A stretch of 64,000 bases of DNA from UBA1161 sp002311745. Its GTDB lineage: Bacteria; Planctomycetota; Phycisphaerae; Tepidisphaerales; Tepidisphaeraceae. Numbering within the stretch: the stretch's first letter is position 1; every line of letters begins with the position of its first letter. A model generated the notes under the pieces. The model ran no database searches, was not told where the DNA came from, and was given only the letters and a program-made list of their open reading frames with translations. Positions 8,808-15,409 of this stretch are shown here, piece after piece. The stretch is taken from the NCBI GenBank assembly GCA_050018415.1, contig JBEKAB010000009.1, positions 1 to 64,000 on the forward strand. Reading direction: 5' to 3'. A program made the translations under genes and the position numbers.

Positions 8808-9360
8808 TAGAGTAGAGAACTGAACGGCCCCTGCCGTTCAGTTCTCCCTCCTCGAACCGGACGAGCGGGTTTCCCGCATCCAGTGGGCACGGGGCATAGC
8901 CTCCGCCTCAGAACAGAAGCTTTGATCCCGTAGTAGCAGGTCTGCCTGCAATTCGGGCTGCTGTTCCTCTTGCTTCCGCGTGATACCATCAGGGCCCCTT
9001 GGCTCGGCGGGCATTACCCCGCTTCATCGCTACTAGGGGCCCATCCGACTCCCCACAAACCCGCATGGGATGGTTATGTCTTCCCACCCGGCGTTGGGTT
9101 CTGCTCCCGGCTTGCGGGGCCTCTCAGTTCCCGATTCTCTCTTTCGGAGCGTGCCGTCCTTCACAACCCCGGGGAACCCGACGACTGCACTTGCACCATT
9201 GCTCCGTCGTCGGCACTGGGCTTCATCGTCTCTGACAGCCTGGCCATTCCCGCTTTGCGTAACGAGGCTACCACAGGTTCACTTGCGTTACGGCTCGCGC
9301 CTTCGCGGTCAGGGATGCTTGACGGAACGCCGTTACCGGCGACCGCCTCCCTGCCACTAC
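8808..9360 (-). mobile_element. ORF-less group II intron remnant
   Basis: Read on the minus strand, this contains conserved ribozyme stretches of a bacterial group II intron: GTTACGCAAAGCGGG, GTCGGGTTCCCCGGGGTTG, GTGGGGAGTCGGATGGGCC and CCTAGTAGCGATGAAGCG. Near the 3' end is a domain-V-like hairpin (about 8851-8884) with stem GCGG, loop GAAA and the CGTCCGGTTC strand. It is followed by a domain-VI-like hairpin (8815-8846) ending in CTACTCTACC. Only about 110 nt separate the pre-ORF part from domain V, so the reverse transcriptase gene (normally more than 1.2 kb) is gone. The domain V 5' strand (CACTGGATG) departs from the usual AGC triad, so the ribozyme is probably dead. Ends are approximate. 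Confidence 0.75.
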
Positions 9361-9419
9361 ATGTCAAATGGGCAATGACATGATGGACTCCTTTCCGTCC
9401 ACGAGAAAGAACCGGTTTC

Positions 9420-9540
9420 ACTGACGCTCCAAAGCCGCGGAGGAAGCCGCAGAGAAAACAGGAATTTTCTTTTAACAAAAGCAATTTCTTCTCTGTGGCT
9501 GTCTCTGTGTCTCGGCGTCTCTGCGGTTGCATTTACTTTT
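9420..9540. repeat. CGCAGAGA-type dispersed repeat
   Basis: The minus strand reads AAATGCAACCGCAGAGACG, then GAGACACAGAGACAGCCAC, then a long near-palindromic AT-rich middle (ttctctg...aattgc...gaaaat) and TTTCTCTGCGGCTTCCTCC. A second copy of the head, AAAATGCAATCGCAGAGACG, lies in opposite orientation at 8787-8806. The two copies therefore flank the intron remnant. Strings of this kind recur in many environmental genomes. There is no coding potential. Confidence 0.6.
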
Positions 9541-9669
9541 TTAGAACACATCCGATGACTTGCCTGAAATAATCGGACTCCGTACTTTCTATATTTCACC
9601 TTGCGGGAAGCGTGGGACGCCCGGCGGCGGGAACGTGAAGCTTGTGAACCCATATCAAGGAGTTGGGGT

Positions 9670-11166
9670 ATGAACGGCACGAATTGGATTGTCGTATGGG
9701 CAGCGGCGATGCTTGGTCTGGGAGCAACGGCATCCGCCCAGCCAACCAGCGCCCAGAGTGGCGCGTACACGATTCAAGAGACTCGCCTGGGGCCGATGGA
9801 CGCCCCCGTGGTGTCTCCTGTTTTCAGTGGGGATGGCCGCCATTTCGCCTACGTCACAAAGAGGGGGGAGACGCAATGCGTCGTCGTGGACGGCCAGGCA
9901 GGTCTGGAGTACGACAAAATCGGCTCCCTGATCTTCAGCCCCGACGGAAATCGCGTGGCGTACGCGGCCCGGAGGGGCAACAAGTGGCTCGCGGTGGTGG
10001 ACGGCCGGGCGGACGCGGAGTACGACGCAGTCGGCTCCCCGATCTTCAGCCAGGACGGCAAGCGCGTGGCGTATGTGGCCGTGAAGGGCACGACGTGGTT
10101 CGTGGTGGTGGACGGCCAGGCGGGCGCCGAGTACGACGGAATCGGTAAAGGCACCCTCATCTTCAGCCCCGACGGCAAGGGTATGGCGTATGTGGCCGTG
10201 AAGGGCACGAAGTGGTTCGTAGTGGTAGACGGCCAGGCGAGCCCCGAGTACGGCCAAATCCTTAATGGCTCCCTGATCTTCAGCCCCGACGGCAAGCGCG
10301 TAGCGTATGGGGCCGTCAAGGGCGCGAAGGAATTGGTGGTCGTGGACGGCCAGGCGAGCACCGAGTACGACGGAATCGCTCAAGCCTCCCTGATTTTCAG
10401 CCCGGATGGCAAGCGCGTGGCGTATGGGGCCGGGAAGGGCGACAAGTGGTTGATGGTGGTGGACGACCAGGCGGGCCCCGAGTACGACGCAATCGCCTGT
10501 CTTATATTCAGCGCCGACGGCAAGCGCGTGGCGTATGATGCCCAGAAGGGCCCTAAGTGGTTCGTGGTGGTGGACGGCCAGGCGGGCGCGGAGTACGACG
10601 ACGCCAGTAATAGCAACGTTATCTTCAGCCCCGACGGTAAGCGCGTGGCGTATGCGGCCAGGAATGGTCAGAAATGGTTCGCGGTGGTGGACGGCCGGGC
10701 GGGCGCGGAGTACGACGTAATCGGCACGGGCACCCTGATCTTCAGCCCCGACGGCAAACGCGTGGCGTATGGGGCCAGCAAGGGCGCGAAGTGGTTCGTG
10801 GTGGTGGACGGCCAGGCGGGCGCGGAGTACGACGGAATCGCTCAAGGCACCCTGATCTTCAGCCCCGACGGCAAACGCGTGGCGTATGCGGCCCGGAATG
10901 GTCAGAAGTGGTTGGTAGTGGTGGACGGTCAGGCGGGCGCCGAGTATGACGGGATCGGCAGCCTGATCTTCAGCCCCGACGGCAAGCACGTAGCGTACGC
11001 AGCCTGGAAGGGATCGAAGAGGATGGTGGTGGTGGATGGCCAGGCGGGGGCGGCGTACCAGGGAGTTTTTAAGGGCACACTGAACTTCAGCCCCGACGGC
11101 GTTCTGGAATTTCTGGCGATGAAAGAAAACTCACTCTACCGCGTCAAATACATACCCGTTCCCTGA
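9670..11166 (+). CDS. Exported PD40/WD40-like beta-propeller repeat protein
   Basis: 498 residues from the ATG at 9670, chosen because AAGGAG lies 8-9 nt upstream and the start yields a clean signal peptide (hydrophobic VVWAAAMLGLGATASA, then QP). The mature part consists of 12 consecutive units of 37-39 residues, each with an FSPDGKRVAY core followed by VVVDGQAGAEYDGIG. The DNA units (about 111-118 bp) are nearly identical in the middle of the gene, which indicates recent tandem duplication. PD40 units form beta-propeller blades, so one or two propellers are expected. No catalytic domain is visible; a binding or scaffolding role outside the cytoplasm is inference. Confidence 0.85.
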   Translation: MNGTNWIVVWAAAMLGLGATASAQPTSAQSGAYTIQETRLGPMDAPVVSPVFSGDGRHFAYVTKRGETQCVVVDGQAGLEYDKIGSLIFSPDGNRVAYAARRGNKWLAVVDGRADAEYDAVGSPIFSQDGKRVAYVAVKGTTWFVVVDGQAGAEYDGIGKGTLIFSPDGKGMAYVAVKGTKWFVVVDGQASPEYGQILNGSLIFSPDGKRVAYGAVKGAKELVVVDGQASTEYDGIAQASLIFSPDGKRVAYGAGKGDKWLMVVDDQAGPEYDAIACLIFSADGKRVAYDAQKGPKWFVVVDGQAGAEYDDASNSNVIFSPDGKRVAYAARNGQKWFAVVDGRAGAEYDVIGTGTLIFSPDGKRVAYGASKGAKWFVVVDGQAGAEYDGIAQGTLIFSPDGKRVAYAARNGQKWLVVVDGQAGAEYDGIGSLIFSPDGKHVAYAAWKGSKRMVVVDGQAGAAYQGVFKGTLNFSPDGVLEFLAMKENSLYRVKYIPVP

Positions 11167-11205
11167 GTGGCCAGCCCTTCAAGCTGGCTCAAGGCAAGTC
11201 GGGCC

Positions 11206-11397
11206 CTACGGCTTGGTCTGGGCCGGGGGCTTCGGGCTCGTTCTCGCCCTGATCGTGGCTTGCTCTTGGCGGAGTTCTTCCGTGCGCTTGCGCCAATACT
11301 CCACTTCTTGCTCGGGCGTCATGTCCTTGATGATGCTGTAAACGTGCTCGGCGCCGCGACGTTTCATCTCCACGCAATCAAAGGTCTTCGTCTTCAC
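11206..11397 (-). CDS. Small conserved hypothetical protein, 63 aa
   Basis: 63 residues starting at a GTG (11397-11395) preceded by the nearly ideal ribosome-binding site AGGAGGTGA 6 nt upstream. The N-terminus MKTKTFDCVEMKRRGAE and the motif MTPEQEVEYWRKRTEEL resemble a widespread family of short uncharacterised proteins that start with an FDCVEMK-like segment. It is charged, helical and without a signal or membrane segment. It follows a HEPN/MNT toxin-antitoxin pair on the same strand. A regulatory role is possible but unproven. Confidence 0.65.
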   Translation of the reverse strand: MKTKTFDCVEMKRRGAEHVYSIIKDMTPEQEVEYWRKRTEELRQEQATIRARTSPKPPAQTKP

Positions 11398-11464
11398 TGG
11401 CAGTCACCTCCTCGGGCGAGTGGATCGCGATGGGGGCATATCCAAAGCCCACCGTCCGACCGGC

Positions 11465-11791
11465 TCAGGCGGCGATTTCGATGCCTTCACGGTGGGCGAT
11501 CTCGATGATGGCTCGGGCGGTGATTGGCGCCGCCCACTCCGCCTCGCCGCAGGGGACCGGCTCGATCCGGTGGTCGGTGCGGGCGCGCAATTGCCAGAGC
11601 CGTTCCACCAACGCACGGTCCGGAGCGCGGTCGAACTCGGGAGCAATCACAATCAGGTCGATGTCGCTGTCGGCACTGGCCGTTCCGCGCGCACGCGAGC
11701 CGTAAAGAATCGCGCGCGTCGCTTGGATGCCGGTCTGGCGGACCGCGTGCAGATACCGCTTCACGGACTGTTCAATCGATTGGTCAACCAT
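11465..11791 (-). CDS. MNT nucleotidyltransferase, putative antitoxin
   Basis: 108 residues starting with ATG at 11791. The minimal nucleotidyltransferase signature is visible: ILYGSRARGTASADSDIDL (GS-x10-DxD), and an acidic residue further on (DHRIEPVPCG) could be the third carboxylate. It overlaps the 3' end of the HEPN gene by 31 nt, the classic order of HEPN-MNT toxin-antitoxin modules, in which the MNT protein neutralises the HEPN RNase by binding or AMPylating it. Function is inferred from family and gene order. Confidence 0.8.
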   Translation of the reverse strand: MVDQSIEQSVKRYLHAVRQTGIQATRAILYGSRARGTASADSDIDLIVIAPEFDRAPDRALVERLWQLRARTDHRIEPVPCGEAEWAAPITARAIIEIAHREGIEIAA

Positions 11792-12153
11792 TGGATCATC
11801 TCCCCGGCCCGTTGCAGGTCCTGGGCAACCGCCTCCGCCGCGGGCGGGGGAGGCAATTCCGTCGGGTAGCGCCCTTCCAGGCAATACATCTGCACCCGCC
11901 CCATAAAGTCGCGCTGCCCCTCGGTAAGGGCAATGCCGGTCCGCTGAACAAGGGAAAGCAGATCGTGGCTGCGGGGCGGCAGATCGCGCGTAGCCGCGAC
12001 GGCACACGCCTTAACGGCCTTCTCGATCGGCAGATGCACGAAAAAACCCGCCTGCCGAATCTTGCCGGCATCCAGCAGAGTTCGGGCGGCCTCCAGGTCA
12101 TCGGCCGAGCCATCACGCCAGTAACGAATCTGTGCCGCCACATCGATTGCCAC
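11761..12153 (-). CDS. HEPN-domain protein, putative RNase toxin
   Basis: 130 residues from a GTG at 12153. The four-helix HEPN fold is suggested by DLEAARTLLDAGKIRQAGFFVHLPIEKA, written here in parts: DLEAARTLLDAGK, then QAGFFVHLPIEKAVKA. The Rx4-6H RNase motif is present as RDLPPRSH. The MNT antitoxin gene overlaps its end. HEPN toxins of this kind cleave RNA and are held in check by the partner. The ribosome-binding site is weak, so the start is less certain than the domain. Confidence 0.8.
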   Translation of the reverse strand: MAIDVAAQIRYWRDGSADDLEAARTLLDAGKIRQAGFFVHLPIEKAVKACAVAATRDLPPRSHDLLSLVQRTGIALTEGQRDFMGRVQMYCLEGRYPTELPPPPAAEAVAQDLQRAGEMIQWLTNRLNSP

Positions 12154-12302
12154 GCCCCAATCATATCACCGGCACCCCGGCCGGAAAGGACCGGTCATCC
12201 ATCCAATACGTTGACGTTCCTTCCTGGTCGTGCTTGGGGATGCAGGGTTGCCGCCAAGGACGTGGGCAATGCGCCAACGCGGGAGACGGGACTGGCAGCC
12301 GC

Positions 12303-12308
12303 TATAAT
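12303..12308 (+). promoter_or_regulatory. TATAAT -10 box before the menG fragment
   Basis: A perfect TATAAT lies 27 nt upstream of the menG-like fragment. No convincing -35 box is seen at 16-18 nt. It may be the surviving promoter of the broken gene. Confidence 0.35.
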
Positions 12309-12334
12309 CACTCCTGTCGATGCCGAACGCCTAA

Positions 12335-12496
12335 AATTCATCTGCCGTTTGGGATAGCGACCTCCTGGCCAATCCCCATGCCGTCTCCGACAAGCGCCAG
12401 CGCGTGCAGCAGATGTTCGCGGTCATCGCGCCCAGCTACGACCTGAACAATCGCCTGCACAGCCTGTGGATGGATCAACTCTGTCGCCGCTGGACC
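12335..12496 (+). pseudogene. Truncated menG/ubiE methyltransferase fragment
   Basis: The frame reads VWDSDLLANPHAVSDKRQRV, then QQMFAVIAPSYDLNNRLHSL, then WMDQLCRRW. This is the characteristic N-terminus of the demethylmenaquinone/ubiquinone C-methyltransferase MenG/UbiE. An in-frame TAA (12332-12334) sits immediately upstream and no ATG precedes the conserved part. After about residue 53 similarity stops before the SAM-binding motif (VLDVxxGTG), which is not found downstream. The gene is therefore both start-less and truncated. A functional copy would have to be elsewhere. Confidence 0.7.
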
Positions 12497-12967
12497 GCGA
12501 TGCCGGCTGCGCTGCGGTTGCATTTTCGCGCGCTAAGCGCGTCGCGGTTCGACGAGCTCAACGCAGGCACTTCGACGAGTTCACCGCACGCACGCGACGC
12601 GGTGACGATGAGCCATATCAAGAACCGCCGGACTTTGACCGGGTCCAGGGATGATGCGGAGGGGTCGTCGTTTGGCGTCATGTCGGTGAGCCGGCGGCGC
12701 GGCCCAAAAAGTGCTGGGCGATGTCCGATTTGACGGCGCGCGGACACTCTAAAGATAGATGCGGCCAATACCCGAATTGCGCAGTCGAGTCCGCGCCGGC
12801 GCGGGGAGGGCAATCAAAAGCTGTTTTCACGCATTTTTGCATCGACCGCCGCAACTACAAGGCTTGAAAACGCCGAGCAGCATGGAAACGGACGGGGTTA
12901 TCGGAATCCATCCTGGCTGGTCGAAGCGGCGTCGGCGATTTGCGATGCGCGGAGGAGTTTTTGGCCG
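12497..12967. other. Non-coding stretch, probably gene debris
   Basis: No coding region with a believable start, ribosome-binding site or recognisable product was found on either strand. A GGAGGAG that may serve the next gene lies 10 nt before the ATG at 12968. Confidence 0.5.
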
Positions 12968-15409
12968 ATGGCAAGGAAAGATGTTACAAAAGGCGGCGGC
13001 GTCGGAAAGCCGCCGGCCCTCGCTCCGTCTATATTGGGCCAGGCGCTAGAAGACCATCGGGAACCATCGATGACTGTGGACCAGCACGCTAAGCAAGTGC
13101 AGCCGTCTTTGTTCCCGGCGGTTCCGCCCCAGGAGCGGCGCCGGCGGCGCGAGAAATGGCTGCGGATCATCGGCGGGATCGCGACGGCCGCGGCGATCCT
13201 CTTTTTCGCCCATCAACTGTTCTGGACGGGGATCAGCATCCGCAACGCGTTGTGGTCGCAGCGTCACATGGCGGAGGACATCGACGATGCGATGTACTAC
13301 ACGGACGGGGTGTTGCGCGACGCCGAAGCAATGGCGGGACAGAACGCGTCGGGGGAAACCTCGCCACTATCCATCGCCAATCCCGGGCCGGGCCTGTTGG
13401 CACGGCCGCTGACGCCCAAGACGTTTCTGCGGCGCTGGCATCAACGCGAGCCCCTGTATGGGCAGATTTTGCGGGCCTGGATTGCGAAGTACGACCGGCA
13501 GGATGAGGTGTTGCAGGCGTTTGATCGGGGGATCAAGCCGAGCGAAGATCGGCAGCTCAAGTTCGATTATCCACCGATGCGGCTGTTGGTGCTGACGCTG
13601 TGGACGTGGCACGTTCAGAGCCAATACCCGGGTCTGGCCACGTTCCCGGAGCAGCCGATCCCCGTCTTCGATCCGCAGACGAACAAGACGGTCATGGCAA
13701 CGGCGGACATCGCCAAGCCGATGCTGACGCTCAATACCATTGCCGAAGCGATCGCGGCGGTGTCGACGTTCTTTTTGGTCTGGACGTGGGTGCGGCGCAA
13801 GCCGGCGGCGGGCCAGGGGATTGAGCCGCCAGGGGGCTGGCGTCAGCGTTGGGGGGATCCGCTGCTTTTGGCGCCGGTGGTGCTTCTGGGATTGTTCGTG
13901 CTGCTGCGACGTTGGGTGCATTGGACGCCGTTGTATGGGTCCGGTCCCCTGTCCGGTCCGCTGGACAATCACCTGGCGACGGTGGGGTTTTGGATTTTCC
14001 TGACGTTGCAGTTTGTGTCGGTGGTGGCCCTAGCGCGATTTTTGCCCCATCCCTTCCGCGGTCCGGTGTGCGGGATGGTGGCGGCGACGCTGGTGTGGCT
14101 CAACCCGCCGATGATGGTGGACGGGCACGTGTGGCCGCAGTGGGACGTGTGGCTGCCGGCGATTTTCCTTGCGGCGGCGGCGTTGGCATCGGTGGATTGC
14201 TGGCTGACGGCGGGATTCGTGCTGGGCGTGGGGTGCATGTTCAAGGGGCAGATTCTGTTCGCGGCGCCGGTGCTGGTGTTTTCGCCGCTGGTGGCGGGAT
14301 ACCCGGAGCGATTCATGCGCATCGCCACCGGGCTGATGCTGGGCGCCGCCCTGGTGGTCTGGCCGTGGATCATCGGCTGGGGCGAGGCGGGGCGCCAGAC
14401 GTGGCAGTGGATCGGGTGGTTCATGGCGGCGGCGCTGCTGTACGGAGCGGCGACGATGCTGGCGCGGCTGATGTGGTTTCGCATCAAGCCATGGCTGGTG
14501 TCGGTCATCTTTACCGGCAAGGCGCCGCACATTCCCGGGCATTGGACCAGCGTGATCTCGCTGCTGGCGGTGCTGCCGACGGTGGCGGTGGGTGCGGCGA
14601 TGACGTTGTTTTGGGCGATGCGCGTGCCGCGGCACGCGATCGCGGCCGTGGCCGCCGCGGCCATCCTTCTGGCCGTGCCGTGGGTGATCGACCGGCGCTA
14701 CATCAGGCATTGGCTGGGGACGATGTTCGCCGCGTGCCTGTGGGGAGCGGCGTGGATTTTTAACGGCGATTTTTCCTGGTGGAACGTCGGATTCGCCTAC
14801 GGTGCGCGCAAGTGGCAGCAGATGCAACTGGGATATCAAAGCCTGAGCAACCTGTCGTCGGTTCTGGCGGTGCGGTTCGGCTGGCGATTGCACGACCCGG
14901 TGGCGAGCTGGCACACGCCGCGGCTGGGGCGACTGGGCGCCGCCTTGCATTGGAGCTGGCTGAGCGACCAGGTGTCGCTGGATTTACGGCAGACGGTGGG
15001 ATTGATCTTCATTTTGTCGGTGGCGGCGTGCACGATCGGGGCGGGGGTGCATCTGCGGCGAAGGGACCCGCGGTTCTTGATCGCCCTGACGGCGCCGTGG
15101 GTGCTGATGGTGGCGCTCCTGACGCAAATGGCCGCGCGATACACGCTGCTGCCGGCGGTGATGGCGGCGTCGCTGGTGGCCGTGTCGATGGGAATGTCGC
15201 TGATGCAACTGCTGCTGACGGTTCTGGGCTGCGTGATGCTGGGCAATCAATATCTGATGTTCCGCGGCTACCTGGGGCCGGTGACGCTGAGCATGACGCA
15301 ACCGACGTATCCGGATTTGGGTTGGGCGACGCTGCTGGTGGCGGCGATCTTCCTGTACTGCGCCGTAGCGCCGGGACGGCGCCGCGGCGCCGGGGATGAG
15401 GTCTTGTGA
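12968..15409 (+). CDS. GT-C-like integral membrane glycosyltransferase, paralog 1
   Basis: 813 residues from ATG 12968 (GGAGGAG 10 nt upstream); a second in-frame ATG at 13070 would drop 34 residues. The protein has about a dozen hydrophobic spans, a long first extracytoplasmic loop and the motifs FDYPPMRLL (near 200) and GHVWPQWDVW (near 387). The DYPP-type motif recalls ALG6/GT87-like lipid-linked sugar transferases of the GT-C fold, in which a loop acidic residue is catalytic. It is the first of three tandem paralogs but, unlike the other two, has no Fn3-like insert. The GTGA overlap with the next gene indicates one operon. Substrate unknown. Confidence 0.7.
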   Translation: MARKDVTKGGGVGKPPALAPSILGQALEDHREPSMTVDQHAKQVQPSLFPAVPPQERRRRREKWLRIIGGIATAAAILFFAHQLFWTGISIRNALWSQRHMAEDIDDAMYYTDGVLRDAEAMAGQNASGETSPLSIANPGPGLLARPLTPKTFLRRWHQREPLYGQILRAWIAKYDRQDEVLQAFDRGIKPSEDRQLKFDYPPMRLLVLTLWTWHVQSQYPGLATFPEQPIPVFDPQTNKTVMATADIAKPMLTLNTIAEAIAAVSTFFLVWTWVRRKPAAGQGIEPPGGWRQRWGDPLLLAPVVLLGLFVLLRRWVHWTPLYGSGPLSGPLDNHLATVGFWIFLTLQFVSVVALARFLPHPFRGPVCGMVAATLVWLNPPMMVDGHVWPQWDVWLPAIFLAAAALASVDCWLTAGFVLGVGCMFKGQILFAAPVLVFSPLVAGYPERFMRIATGLMLGAALVVWPWIIGWGEAGRQTWQWIGWFMAAALLYGAATMLARLMWFRIKPWLVSVIFTGKAPHIPGHWTSVISLLAVLPTVAVGAAMTLFWAMRVPRHAIAAVAAAAILLAVPWVIDRRYIRHWLGTMFAACLWGAAWIFNGDFSWWNVGFAYGARKWQQMQLGYQSLSNLSSVLAVRFGWRLHDPVASWHTPRLGRLGAALHWSWLSDQVSLDLRQTVGLIFILSVAACTIGAGVHLRRRDPRFLIALTAPWVLMVALLTQMAARYTLLPAVMAASLVAVSMGMSLMQLLLTVLGCVMLGNQYLMFRGYLGPVTLSMTQPTYPDLGWATLLVAAIFLYCAVAPGRRRGAGDEVL

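Noticed and set aside
8970..9383. Short proteins in the 9-kb region (for example 137 codons, plus strand)
   Set aside because: The DNA is structured group II intron RNA read on the minus strand; the frames have no ribosome-binding site or recognisable domain.
9655..10989. 444-codon minus-strand frame with regular repeats
   Set aside because: It mirrors the PD40 repeats of the plus-strand gene; a tandem repeat gives a periodic antisense frame automatically.
9933..10990. Possible CRISPR array from regularly spaced similar strings
   Set aside because: Units are in-frame protein repeats of 111-118 bp with conserved 'spacers' too; no cas genes are near.
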